The notes beneath the pieces are model-generated. The model did no database searches. It was not told the DNA's origin and saw only the letters and a list, made by a program, of their open reading frames with translations. A program made the translations under genes and the position numbers. Shown piece after piece: positions 1 through 8,084 of a stretch of 43,651 nucleotides of DNA. Origin of the DNA: Deltaproteobacteria bacterium (GTDB lineage Bacteria; Desulfobacterota; Syntrophobacteria; BM002); NCBI GenBank assembly GCA_022340905.1, contig JAJDNB010000073.1, forward strand, positions 1-43,651. Direction: 5' to 3'. Each line of letters begins with the position of its first letter. Within the stretch, counting starts at the first letter, position 1.

Positions 1-2283
1 CTGTCCAATGGAAAAACCCCGGTAAGTCACTTCCAGGATTTCTTCCCGAAAACGGCTCCCTTTACACACTCCACATTCCAAATAAAGATCGGCAAGAAAC
101 TGCATCTCCACTTTTTCGAATCCCTGGCCACCGCAGGCTTCACAACGACCACCGGGCACGTTGAAGGAGAAATGACCGGGGCCGTAATTTCTGACTCTCG
201 CCAAATCCGTTCTGGCAAACAAAGCCCTAATGGGTGATAGAGCTCCGGTGTAGGTGAGCATGTTGGCTCGGGGAGATCTCCCAATGGGCTGCTGATCAAT
301 GAGCACCACATCATCGATATGCTTCCACCCCTCTACTCTCTCACAGTAGCCGGGTGGTTCAGTGGCGAGCCCCTTGAAACGAAGCCAGTTGCGATAGAGC
401 ACTTCTTCTACCAAGGTGCTTTTCCCTGAACCGGAAACTCCGGTTACGGTAACCATAAGACCCAAAGGAATATGTACATCAAGGTTTGTTAGGTTGTGTG
501 CCTTGATGCCCAGCAACTTTAACCAACGACCTGAACGAGCTTTTCTTCTCTTGCTTGGACGGGAGATACGACTGCGGCCGGTAAGATATAAAGCAGTCCG
601 CGAGTTCTCGGCGGAGGCCAGATCATCGCTGGGCCCAGTGAATACTGCCTCACCACCCTGCTCTCCTGCCCCCGGGCCCAAATCTACAAGGTAGTCGCTA
701 GCCCTAATGATCTCTGGATCGTGCTCCACTACCACGACTGTGTTGCGCTGACGGGTGAGAGCTCTGAGGATGTTTATCAGTCTGCCGTTGTCCCGAGGAT
801 GCAACCCCACACTGGGCTCGTCCAATACATAGAGGGTATTGACCAGCGGTGAACCAAGGGCGCGGGTTAAGTGTACCCGTTGCACTTCACCCCCGGAAAG
901 GCTGCGAGAAGATCTATCCATAGTCAAATAGCCAAGCCCCACCTCTGCTAGATAGGTAAGACGGGCATTGATCTCTTTGCACACTAAGGCAGAAGCAGGA
1001 TCAGCAGTGATTGTCTCGGCAATCTGCCGAAAAAATTCCAGAGCCTGCGAAATAGGCATCTGGTTGACTTCCGAAAGGTTTAGATCCCCCACCCGGTATA
1101 GCAAGGTGAGAGGCTGGAACCGACTTCCCTTGCAGGCCGCACACGTGAGATAAGCTCGATAGCGTGAAAGAAAAACACGAACGTGCATCTTATAGGTCTT
1201 GGTTTCAAGCCAACGAAAGAAACCGCGGACTCCGTAGAATTCATCACTTTCTTCAACTACCGCCTCCTGCTGGGCCGATGACAGTTTGTTGAAGGGTACG
1301 TCTGTGGGAATTCCCGCCACGGTGCAGTAGTCTATGAGATCGTAGTACTCCATGCGCTCTTTGGACCACGGCTTTACTGCGCCCTCCTCCAAAGACAAGC
1401 TCTTATCTGGTATGACCAAATCCAGGTCCACATCTATAATTCGGCCGAAACCTCGGCAGACCTCGCAGGCACCCAAGGGACTGTTATAGGAAAAGAGATG
1501 GGGTGAGGGAGCAGGATAGCTAATGTCACAGAAAGCACAATGGTGTGTGGCTGAAAATGGATGCTCCCCATCAGGTGGAAACACTACCTTGAGCTTACCC
1601 TCGCCGAATTGGTAGGCCTGCTCAACCGAGTCAAAAATTCGCCTTTTGTTTTCCGAGCTCCATAGCGTTCTGTCCACCAGCACATCAAGGTTCTCTTCTT
1701 CTGGAACTGACTGTTCATCCAGGTCGAGTATTCTACCTTGCTGCCAAAGGCGACGAAACCCATGACGCCACAAATAGCGACGAATCTCCTCGGTGGATCG
1801 ACCTTTTCTTTGCAGAGGATAGGTTATGACCACCGGGCTTTCTTCTGGAACATTTGACAATGAAGACCAAACAGTCTCAGGACTTTCCCGACAAACAGGT
1901 TTGCCGCATTGTCGACAATGGAGCACCCCGATCCTGGCAAAGAGCAATTTGAGATGGTCAGCGAGCTCCGTTATTGTGCCCACAGTGGAACGGGAACTTT
2001 TGATGCGGTTTCCTTGTTCTATGGCTATGGCTGGCGGAATGCCAATGATGGCTTCCACCTGCGGTCTGTCAAGTCTGTCCAGAAACTGACGAGCATAGGG
2101 CGAGAAGGTCTCAACATAACGCCGTTGGCCCTCAGCATAAAGAGTTTCCAAAGCCAGGCTTGACTTGCCGGAGCCACTTACACCGGTAACAGCAATAAGT
2201 TTTCCTCGGGGGAGCTCCAGGCTAAGATCCTTAAGATTGTTCTGTTTTGCGCCGATTATCGTGATGCAGTTATCGTTTTTCAT
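1..2283 (-). CDS. uvrA: UvrA, excinuclease ABC subunit A (3' end outside window)
   Basis: Damage-recognition ATPase of nucleotide excision repair, which loads UvrB on DNA. The frame is open from an ATG at 2281-2283 to the window edge, giving 761 residues of a family usually near 940, so roughly 170 C-terminal residues are missing. Visible in order: Walker A GVSGSGKSS at residues 34-42, a CxxC zinc module split around the UvrB-binding region (HCRQCGKP, then HHCAFC and CEVCRGFG), ABC signature LSGGEVQRV near 463, Walker B YVLDEPSVGLHP, the second Walker A GVSGSGKST near 620, and the C-terminal zinc module CEACGGQG ... CGVCKGSR near 720-750. The second signature and Walker B lie beyond the window. 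Family identity is firm. Confidence 0.95.
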   Translation of the reverse strand, partial: MKNDNCITIIGAKQNNLKDLSLELPRGKLIAVTGVSGSGKSSLALETLYAEGQRRYVETFSPYARQFLDRLDRPQVEAIIGIPPAIAIEQGNRIKSSRSTVGTITELADHLKLLFARIGVLHCRQCGKPVCRESPETVWSSLSNVPEESPVVITYPLQRKGRSTEEIRRYLWRHGFRRLWQQGRILDLDEQSVPEEENLDVLVDRTLWSSENKRRIFDSVEQAYQFGEGKLKVVFPPDGEHPFSATHHCAFCDISYPAPSPHLFSYNSPLGACEVCRGFGRIIDVDLDLVIPDKSLSLEEGAVKPWSKERMEYYDLIDYCTVAGIPTDVPFNKLSSAQQEAVVEESDEFYGVRGFFRWLETKTYKMHVRVFLSRYRAYLTCAACKGSRFQPLTLLYRVGDLNLSEVNQMPISQALEFFRQIAETITADPASALVCKEINARLTYLAEVGLGYLTMDRSSRSLSGGEVQRVHLTRALGSPLVNTLYVLDEPSVGLHPRDNGRLINILRALTRQRNTVVVVEHDPEIIRASDYLVDLGPGAGEQGGEAVFTGPSDDLASAENSRTALYLTGRSRISRPSKRRKARSGRWLKLLGIKAHNLTNLDVHIPLGLMVTVTGVSGSGKSTLVEEVLYRNWLRFKGLATEPPGYCERVEGWKHIDDVVLIDQQPIGRSPRANMLTYTGALSPIRALFARTDLARVRNYGPGHFSFNVPGGRCEACGGQGFEKVEMQFLADLYLECGVCKGSRFREEILEVTYRGFSIGQ

Positions 2284-2445
2284 TTCTTCTTGCTCATTGC
2301 TCATTTCTTCGCGCTCGCTTCGCTCCGCTCAGTCCCCAACCTTTTGGTTGGGGCCCCGGTTCCGCACTCAATACTATTAGTAATCATCCGAGTGCGATCT
2401 TCAATGATAAATGAGAAATGAGGAATGAAAAATGAGAAGTGTTAA
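2284..2445. repeat. Short-word repeat region with a perfect hairpin upstream of uvrA
   Basis: No gene. A word of the type CATTTCTC/GCTCATT recurs at 2281-2310, and its complement (GAGAAATGAGGAATGAAAAA) returns at 2413-2432, so the whole gap can fold back. In the centre a perfect 8-bp stem CCCCAACC/GGGTTGGGG-type hairpin with a TTTT loop occupies 2334-2353. It could be part of the uvrA leader, but no promoter is clear. Confidence 0.55.
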
Positions 2446-2627
2446 AGCCCGGATATTTTATGAATTGCAGTCGCGAGACCGTGAAGATGGTTGTGCCACC
2501 GGGCAACCACAGGGTGTTGGACCCGAGGCGTACCTAAACGGTAGGTCGCAGGGTTCGACACCCGAGGATGCCCGGAAGGACTGGCATATCCGCGGTCGCA
2601 GCAGGCGATTCATGAAATATCCGGGCT
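2446..2627. repeat. 182-bp hairpin element, full copy 1
   Basis: Terminal inverted repeats start AGCCCGGATATTT at the left and end AAATATCCGGGCT at the right. Nested stems follow: 2499-2504 with 2570-2575 (CCGGGC/GCCCGG), 2512-2524 with 2551-2563, and an apical hairpin at 2528-2549. It is colinear with 4998-5179 (about 25 substitutions, no gaps, about 86% identity), and paired substitutions keep the stems. It ends 2 bp from the stop codon of the next gene. It has no coding capacity of its own and looks like a MITE-type or REPIN-type element; a structured RNA is the alternative. Confidence 0.85.
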
Positions 2628-2629
2628 AT

Positions 2630-3415
2630 TCACAAAATAGGAGAGAAACGCAGGACATTAGCCGTCAGCGAAACCAGCCCTGGAGCCAAAAGATCGCTGA
2701 TACCAAGGTTTAGGCTGGAATCCATCTTTTGCAGCTCCTCATCAACGTCCCCGTGGGGATTGAGACTGAGACGAACTGCCTGAGCAAATTGGGGATGAGT
2801 TGGGTCACACAACTCAGGTGGAGTGAATGCAAAATGCATTCGACAACTCAGTGGTCTCACCGAGTAGATCTGGCACTTCTGCGATTCGTCTAGGAAAGCG
2901 CAGGGGTGCTCAGCCAAACTGTAATTGTGCAAGAGCCTGTCGTATCTGGACTTGTCTGCGGACCCCTTCCTGGCCCATCCATCAAAGAGTTGCCCACTTA
3001 CCCGGGCGAGTACCTGGCAACTTTCTAGATTTCTCCTGAAATATCTTGAAAGCTGCCCATCCTGCTGAAGATGATCATAGATTATGAGAAACTCCCAATT
3101 GCTGACTCCTGCGGGCATGCAACAGCAGCAGGCTGAGCAACCTGGGACGCAATAGACTTGCCAGCCTTTTCCCCGCAGCTTTTTAAGAACGTAACCCAAG
3201 TATTCATCGTACAATTGAAAGACCCGCCGGCTTAAACGTAATGCCTCCTGAGGTAGTCTCAAGTTCTGGCGGAAGCGCTCAATCTCCTTCAGTCCACCTA
3301 ATTCTCGTAACAAACGCACCATTTTTGCCATGAGTGGTCTAGACTGATGGTCATCAAGCTGGGGAATGGTGATGGAAGAATCGCTCGGACGTTTGTCCGC
3401 AGAAAGATCAGTCAT
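2630..3415 (-). CDS. YkgJ-family cysteine-cluster protein
   Basis: A 261-residue protein with a ligand pattern of the YkgJ/UPF0153 (CxxCxxCC) family: GCSACCCC near residues 94-101, then CAFL, KCQIY and LSCRMH in the second half. Such proteins are thought to bind zinc or an iron-sulfur cluster; the function is not established. The cysteine run is unusually dense (four in a row after CSA). No signal peptide or membrane segment is visible, so it is probably cytoplasmic. The start is an ATG at 3413-3415. Its stop lies 2 bp from the hairpin element. It stands alone, with no neighbour hinting at a partner. Confidence 0.8.
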   Translation of the reverse strand: MTDLSADKRPSDSSITIPQLDDHQSRPLMAKMVRLLRELGGLKEIERFRQNLRLPQEALRLSRRVFQLYDEYLGYVLKKLRGKGWQVYCVPGCSACCCCMPAGVSNWEFLIIYDHLQQDGQLSRYFRRNLESCQVLARVSGQLFDGWARKGSADKSRYDRLLHNYSLAEHPCAFLDESQKCQIYSVRPLSCRMHFAFTPPELCDPTHPQFAQAVRLSLNPHGDVDEELQKMDSSLNLGISDLLAPGLVSLTANVLRFSPIL

Positions 3416-3487
3416 CGTACGGCTCGGCAGTTCAGTTTCGAGTACGGAAGTCTCGCAAATTCGACATCATGAACAAATGTGGCACTG

Positions 3488-3561
3488 GATGTGAGATGTG
3501 GGATCTTAAATCCTTAGAGACATAATGAATCTCACATCACATAGCGCACATCCCACATCTC
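3488..3561. repeat. CACATC-word inverted repeat
   Basis: The left arm GATGTGAGATGTGGGAT (3488-3504) faces CTCACATCAC and ATCCCACATCTC (3530-3561). It sits in the 213-bp gap between the YkgJ gene and the TyrA-like gene. It may form a hairpin downstream of the TyrA-like gene. No T-tract makes it a convincing terminator. Confidence 0.5.
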
Positions 3562-3628
3562 TTCCGCTGGCTTTGTTTGGTGCCTGGGATTGAAGATTTC
3601 GGATTGTAACCCTTCCTTTGAGGTGTGT

Positions 3629-4459
3629 CTACAGAAGTTTCTGTAAATCCTGGAGGCTTCCTCCTTGGAGCACTTCGCTCAATTCTTTTAGTTTGAGGCG
3701 GTAGTAAGCAAGGACGTGGACGATTGATCTCCGGTTAGCCCAAAATCTCTCAGTCACCTGGGGAGACAGAGTGGTATCAATCTTGGCGATCTCCTTAAGC
3801 TCTCTGCTAAAGTAATCTTCCACTTCATCGACATAGCGGTTAGCTTGCCCAGCAGTTTTGCGGATGAGTCTCAGAAGTAAGACAGGAATATCCTCCAGTA
3901 CGGAAAAGAGTCTGTCATGGACCTCGGGGTCCATTTCTTCGATCTTGCAACCTGCCGCCTCCCACATCTTTTTGACCCTGTTAACTGCTTCCTCATCCCG
4001 CCCTTTGTCCAGAGTGAGTATGCACGGTCGGTTTTGGAAGAGAGCAGGATAAGCCTCATCGATATCTTTGTCCTCCATGTAAACCACAGGATGACAACCC
4101 ACGAAAGGATTATGATCAGCGAGTATTTCTCCTGCCTTTTCCAGCACGGGCCCTTTCAACCTTCCCACATCGCAGACGATTGCGCCTGCCTTGAGATGGG
4201 GAGCGACACTTGCCAATACCTCGGAAGTGGAATGTGTTGGCACTGCTATGACTACCAGATCTGCTTGGGGTAGACCTTCTGCTAGTTCTGCCACCGCTTG
4301 GTCCACAATATCGCGGTGAACTACCTTCGTCAGAATAGTCTTGTCAGTATCTATGCCAACGACTTCTTTGGCGATGCGCTTCTTGCGAAGGATCATTGCA
4401 AGAGATCCTCCTTTCAAGCCAAGGCCAACTATGGCCACCCGCCGAAATTCCTCGGCCAT
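3629..4459 (-). CDS. Prephenate dehydrogenase-like protein (divergent TyrA)
   Basis: A 276-residue NAD(P)-binding protein of the TyrA type, the family that oxidises prephenate or arogenate in tyrosine synthesis. The Rossmann motif GLGLKGGSL is near residue 12, followed by DLVVIAVPTHST, CDVGRLKGPV, and FVGCHPVVYMED in place of the usual FVGxHPMAG. The second half keeps an HD (VHDRLFSVL), but the usual SHLPH substrate-site motif reads LEDIPVLLL, so the second conserved histidine is absent. The start chosen is the ATG at 4457-4459, preceded by GGGGTGA; the longer reading starts at a TTG. It stands alone rather than in an aromatic operon. Family confident, reaction uncertain. Confidence 0.75.
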   Translation of the reverse strand: MAEEFRRVAIVGLGLKGGSLAMILRKKRIAKEVVGIDTDKTILTKVVHRDIVDQAVAELAEGLPQADLVVIAVPTHSTSEVLASVAPHLKAGAIVCDVGRLKGPVLEKAGEILADHNPFVGCHPVVYMEDKDIDEAYPALFQNRPCILTLDKGRDEEAVNRVKKMWEAAGCKIEEMDPEVHDRLFSVLEDIPVLLLRLIRKTAGQANRYVDEVEDYFSRELKEIAKIDTTLSPQVTERFWANRRSIVHVLAYYRLKLKELSEVLQGGSLQDLQKLL

Positions 4460-4522
4460 AACCAATCACCCCATCTAAGTGGTTCTGAAGGAGTTGCTTC
4501 ACCTCACCCGATGTTTTCTTCT

Positions 4523-4551
4523 TGAGTACCACAGTTAGACAAAACTGTCAA
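4523..4551 (-). promoter_or_regulatory. Possible promoter with operator-like dyad for the TyrA-like gene
   Basis: On the minus strand there is a perfect TTGACA (4546-4551), a 17-nt spacer, then TACTCA (4523-4528), a poor -10. A dyad ACAGTT-N6-AACTGT (4531-4548) fills the spacer, the position expected for a repressor site. The -10 weakness keeps confidence low. Confidence 0.4.
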
Positions 4552-4589
4552 AGTATTTTTTGTAGTGTAGACAGCAACTTATAACTATT

Positions 4590-4880
4590 TATTTTGTATC
4601 TATTCACTCATATTAAATGGCTTAAATCGTTAAAGCCGTTCAAATCGTGAAGGTCGTAAAAGGTAACCGGTGAACGGAACAAGATGTTATCCGTTATCCG
4701 TTATACGGAGAACTACAACCCATAACGTGTCCCAAGTTTGAACTTGAAACTTGAAACTTTGAACTTGGAACCTTGAACTGCTGACCTCTGTCTTCTGTCC
4801 TCTGTCGTCTGTCGTCTGTCGTCTGACTTCTGACCTCCGATCTCGTCTCGCCCGACCTCCCGTCTCGCCCGTCTCGTTCC
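4590..4880. repeat. Composite short-word repeat locus A
   Basis: No gene is credible in 4466-4997. Successive blocks: AAATCGTTAAAGCCGTTC words (4625-4660), TTATCCGTTATCCGTTAT (4687-4704), a segment CGGAGAACTACAACCCATAA (4706-4725) that recurs exactly at 43576, AACTTGAAACTTGAAACTTT (4740-4759), then TCTGTC/TCTGACC words (4780-4880). The same words in the same order occur near 23.8 and 43.5 kb. Confidence 0.75.
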
Positions 4881-4997
4881 TCACTCCACGCTCTTAGGAA
4901 TTGGTATGAACTGTTTGGGGATCATGTTATGATGCGGTTACAGATTAAAGCATTTTAAGGATGGCCAGATTACACCGAGGATCAAGAGAGGTCGAGT

Positions 4998-5179
4998 AGC
5001 CCGGATGTTTCATGAATTGCTGTCGCGAGACCATGAAGAGGGGCGTGCTACCTGGCAACCACAGGGGGTTGGCTCCGAGGCGTACCTGAACGGTACGTCG
5101 CAGGAGCCGACACCCGAGGACGCCAGGAAGAACGGCCACATCCGTGGTCGCAGCAGGTGATTCATGAAATATCCGGGCT
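4998..5179. repeat. 182-bp hairpin element, full copy 2
   Basis: Same length and orientation as 2446-2627. It is flanked by TA on both sides if the ends are taken at GCCCGG, consistent with a TA target duplication. The stems are CCTGGC (5051-5056) with GCCAGG (5122-5127), and 5064-5076 with 5103-5115. Relative to copy 1 the pairs G-C to T-A, A-T to C-G and C-G to T-A are changed on both arms together. It ends 21 bp before the start of the YIP1 gene, so it may lie in that gene's leader. Confidence 0.85.
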
Positions 5180-5200
5180 AGATGCTGCGAGTGAATTACC

Positions 5201-6004
5201 ATGATTATTCGCTGCCCCAAATGTAAATTTACCGGAGCAATCAGCGCCACTAACCGAATGGATGTGGAGCAGCCTTTCTTTTGCCCCCGTTGTCAAACAG
5301 TCTTAATCTACCCTGACGAAAAAGGTGCGTCAGTCACGTCTTTTGTTCAAGGTGAGCGCAAGAGTTCTCAATCCCAGAGGGTGCCTTGGGAAATGCGAAG
5401 CTCTTGGTTGGATTTGGCCGCCTTCTGGCAGACCAGCAAGTCCATTCTCTTTCGCCCCTCAACTGTCTTTACAGCCTTAGACTACAAATCTGGAATTGGC
5501 AGTTCTCTTCTCTACCTGCTTATTTACGGCTCCTTGGGACAAATTATAGGCCGCTATTGGATTACCATCCTTGGCATTCAATATGGCACCATAGAAAGCA
5601 ATGCTTTAGAAAATACTCTGTACTTTGCCTATACCATTCTGCTCACTCCGGTTATTTTCTTAGCTCTCATCTTAGTCGCGGCATGTCTGGTCCACTTAGT
5701 TCTGAGAATATTACTTGCGACCCGGCGGCCATTTTCAACCACATTTCAGGTCATGGCCTATGCCTCTGGAGCGACCTCCATCATTAATGTAATTCCCTTC
5801 CTGGGAAGAATAGTGATGCCCCTTTGGACTTTGGTGTTGTACTTTGTGGGTCTCAGCAAGGCCCACCAAGCCTCAAAGCCCAAGGTGGTGTTTGCCCTCA
5901 TCATGCCGATTGTCATAGTGGGGTTCCTTGCCCTCGGAGTGATTTCAGCCATGATAGTTTCCCATGTTCTGGGACTGTTGCAAATCCTGGGCAATCCACT
6001 TTAA
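5201..6004 (+). CDS. Zinc-ribbon YIP1-family membrane protein
   Basis: A 267-residue inner-membrane protein. Residues 1-40 form a zinc ribbon (IRCPKCKF ... FFCPRCQTVL, two CxxC pairs), like the MJ0042-type N-terminal ribbons common in this phylum. From about residue 85 a YIP1-like domain follows, with about five hydrophobic segments (for example LLYLLIYGSLGQIIG, LLTPVIFLALILVAACLV, VFALIMPIVIVGFLALG). Bacterial members have no settled function. The start is an ATG at 5201 without a strong Shine-Dalgarno sequence, immediately after hairpin element copy 2. It is monocistronic as far as can be seen. Confidence 0.8.
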   Translation: MIIRCPKCKFTGAISATNRMDVEQPFFCPRCQTVLIYPDEKGASVTSFVQGERKSSQSQRVPWEMRSSWLDLAAFWQTSKSILFRPSTVFTALDYKSGIGSSLLYLLIYGSLGQIIGRYWITILGIQYGTIESNALENTLYFAYTILLTPVIFLALILVAACLVHLVLRILLATRRPFSTTFQVMAYASGATSIINVIPFLGRIVMPLWTLVLYFVGLSKAHQASKPKVVFALIMPIVIVGFLALGVISAMIVSHVLGLLQILGNPL

Positions 6005-6252
6005 TCAGGATGTTGTATGAATCGGTTATCACGAGAATGGAGATTGCACTCCTTTCACCTTAATGGCAGTAACTCTCGGAAACTAACCTGCACTGCAAAA
6101 AGGCTTGACTCAGCAGCATCTGGCTGAATATAGTTTGTTTGAGCAATTTTCTTCTTGGCCTTATCACTAAAATCCTCGACTCCTATTTTCCGATATGCTG
6201 TGATATCGGAGGTTGTCATAGCTAGTGCGTCTTGTCCTACGGAGGTGCGGCA

Positions 6253-6495
6253 GTGAAAGACTTAATCGAAATTATGGCGAAGGCACTGGTGGAACATCCT
6301 GATCAGGTGAGAGTGAGTGAGGTCGCAGGAGAACACGCCTCAGTGATCGAACTGAGAACAGCCAAAGAGGACCTCGGTAAGGTAATTGGCAAAAGAGGGC
6401 GAAATGCCCAAGCCATGCGCACCATCCTCAACGCTGCTTCTGCCAAGCTCAAGAAGCGTGTAGTTCTCGAGATCATTGAAGAAGAAGGGCTCTGA
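6253..6495 (+). CDS. khpA: KhpA, KH-domain RNA-binding protein
   Basis: An 80-residue single-KH-domain protein (YlqC/KhpA family) that binds RNA; in other bacteria it acts with KhpB. The sequence starts [19 protein letters not shown], and the KH loop is [13 protein letters not shown], a good GxxG variant. The start is the GTG at 6253-6255: a GGAGG at 6241-6245 lies 7 nt upstream, and family members begin at this residue. A longer reading from a TTG at 6232 would place the SD inside the gene. The usual neighbours rpsP, rimM and trmD are not here. Confidence 0.9.
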   Translation: MKDLIEIMAKALVEHPDQVRVSEVAGEHASVIELRTAKEDLGKVIGKRGRNAQAMRTILNAASAKLKKRVVLEIIEEEGL

Positions 6496-6545
6496 GCTGG
6501 CAACTTTGCTGAGATCAATGCTTTTAGGATTTCCGGGTAAAATGT

Positions 6546-6836
6546 ATGGTCGACCATAGGCCTTCTTGTTTTGGCATTCCCGAATATTGCATGCCTAGGG
6601 ATGAGAACGGTATCATCCAGCCGCAGGAGGACTGCCGTTTGTGTGACTCTTTGCGAGAGTGCCTACAGGCCGCTATTGCCGCAAGTGGTGGCGCTGAGAA
6701 AATCAAATATCAAAGCCGCTCTGAGGCTGAGCAGTCTTCTGAACCTGAAAAAGCTGTTGAGCCGGGCGGCATTGTGGGAGCTATTCTGCGGTGGTCAGAG
6801 AGAAAGCGAAACGCTCAGAGGGGGGGAAGCAAGTGA
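6546..6836 (+). CDS. Small Cys-rich conserved-type protein, unknown function
   Basis: 96 residues. The first 45 carry five cysteines (SCFGIPEYC, DCRLCDSLREC), arranged as if to bind a metal or an iron-sulfur cluster. The rest is acidic and Ser/Glu-rich with a basic tail. The pattern CFG...C...CxxC...C resembles small proteins I associate with this phylum, but I cannot name a family. The start is an ATG at 6546. It lies 50 bp after khpA on the same strand, so the two may be cotranscribed. Confidence 0.6.
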   Translation: MVDHRPSCFGIPEYCMPRDENGIIQPQEDCRLCDSLRECLQAAIAASGGAEKIKYQSRSEAEQSSEPEKAVEPGGIVGAILRWSERKRNAQRGGSK

Positions 6837-6908
6837 AGGTCTGAGATTCCTCATCTTATTCAAACGACAGTATCTCCTTAAGAAGGAAGCAGTTCTTCTT
6901 GGAGTGAT

Positions 6909-7003
6909 GGAGTATTGGAGTGCTGCAAATGGGATGAAAAGCCGAAATGTTTTCGAGAGTATTTCTTTAATTCCTTAACCTATCTGCATTACTCCAGTAC
7001 TCC
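6909..7003. repeat. GGAGTA-word inverted repeat
   Basis: The left arm at 6909-6927 (GGAGTATTGGAGTGCTGCA) and right arm at 6985-7003 (TGCATTACTCCAGTACTCC) match at 16 of 19 positions across a 57-bp loop. It lies in the 264-bp gap before the GT9 gene, where no gene is seen. It is one of the word-hairpins found in many gaps of this window. Confidence 0.55.
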
Positions 7004-7100
7004 AGCAGTTAAGTTGTCCTCTAGACTATGACCTCCTCGCTTCGTGCTCATTTGGCTTTAAAACCTGGTAAGGTGATTCAGTGCGGCATTATAGATCACC

Positions 7101-8084
7101 ATGAAATCTATTCTTATCATCCACCAGGGTGCTATAGGTGACTTTGTTTTAAGCCTGCCCGCCCTTGAGGCCATTCATCGTTTTCACTCTCTAGCTCGCT
7201 TCATCTTCCTAGGCCATCCTGCCACTTTAGAAATTATTCATTCTCGGCCCTACTTCGATGGAGTGCTCAACTGTGCGGACAAGCGCTGGGCTCCCCTTTA
7301 CAACTCAAAGGCCGACACACCAACAATCGAGTCATTGCCCCCGGTGGACTCTGTTTTTGCCTTCTGTCGTTCTTCCAGCCAGAGGCTTGTTGACAATCTC
7401 GCAAGAGTATATGAAAAACCCACATACCGCATTGACCCTTTTCCGCAGTCGGCTCCAGGGATCCATGTCTCTGATTACCAATGCCGCCAACTGGAAGAAA
7501 TCGGGGTTCCAGCTCTCCCTGGCCCCCCTGCGGTTATTGCACCATCTCAGGAACGCTTTCTCGAGGCCAACAGATTTGTTCGGAAAAATCTGATACCCGG
7601 ACGCCAGCTGATTTTAATTCATCCCGGCAGCGGTGGAAGGAAAAAGCTCTGGTCCGTCGCTGGTTGGTTTGACGTGATAAAGAAGATATCAAGTCGCAAT
7701 GATAGTGAAATTGCCCTCATTGAGGGGCCTGCCGACAGTTATATGATTCAGCAACTATGCTCCAACGTCGGAGCGCTTCCCCTTCTGCTCGTTAATAATT
7801 GGCCCTTGGGCAAGCTGGCTGCTTTAATCAAACAGAGTTCTCTCTTTTTGGGGAATGATTCCGGCATCACCCACTTGGCAGCCGCCTGTCACACTCCCAC
7901 CATTGCCCTTTTTGGGCCTACTGACCCGAGTATCTGGGGCCCAAAGGGACCGACGGTGAAGGTTGTTACTTGGCAAACAGAAAGTTCAAATCATGGTTCG
8001 AGAAGAGACTCAGAGAGTATAAAAACGCCACCGCCAGAAGCTGAACTGGTCGGGAAATTGGCTTGGACATACCTGGAGACATGA
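7101..8084 (+). CDS. Glycosyltransferase family 9 (heptosyltransferase-like)
   Basis: A 327-residue protein of the ADP-heptose:LPS heptosyltransferase family (GT9), which transfers sugars from a nucleotide donor to lipopolysaccharide core on the cytoplasmic face of the inner membrane. N-terminal SILIIHQGAIGDFVLSLPAL is the acceptor-domain start. C-terminal LIHPGSGGRKKLWSVAGW and LFLGNDSGITHLAAACHTPT followed by ALFGPTDPSIWGP are the donor-domain hallmarks. Full length for the family. Start ATG at 7101. The stop overlaps the next start in ATGA, implying coupling to the TPR protein. Exact acceptor not deducible. Confidence 0.85.
   Translation: MKSILIIHQGAIGDFVLSLPALEAIHRFHSLARFIFLGHPATLEIIHSRPYFDGVLNCADKRWAPLYNSKADTPTIESLPPVDSVFAFCRSSSQRLVDNLARVYEKPTYRIDPFPQSAPGIHVSDYQCRQLEEIGVPALPGPPAVIAPSQERFLEANRFVRKNLIPGRQLILIHPGSGGRKKLWSVAGWFDVIKKISSRNDSEIALIEGPADSYMIQQLCSNVGALPLLLVNNWPLGKLAALIKQSSLFLGNDSGITHLAAACHTPTIALFGPTDPSIWGPKGPTVKVVTWQTESSNHGSRRDSESIKTPPPEAELVGKLAWTYLET

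Noticed and set aside
2551..2563. tRNA T-arm-like GGGTTCGACACCC inside the hairpin element
   Set aside because: The other copy has GGAGCCGACACCC, losing the TTCGA; no acceptor, D or anticodon arms are found around it.
4706..4725. Shared 20-bp segment as a phage attachment core
   Set aside because: No integrase, tRNA gene or prophage content lies between it and its match at 43576; it belongs to the composite word loci.
4780..4880. Regular TCTGTC words considered as a CRISPR array
   Set aside because: Units are 6-9 nt and adjacent, with no spacers and no cas genes.
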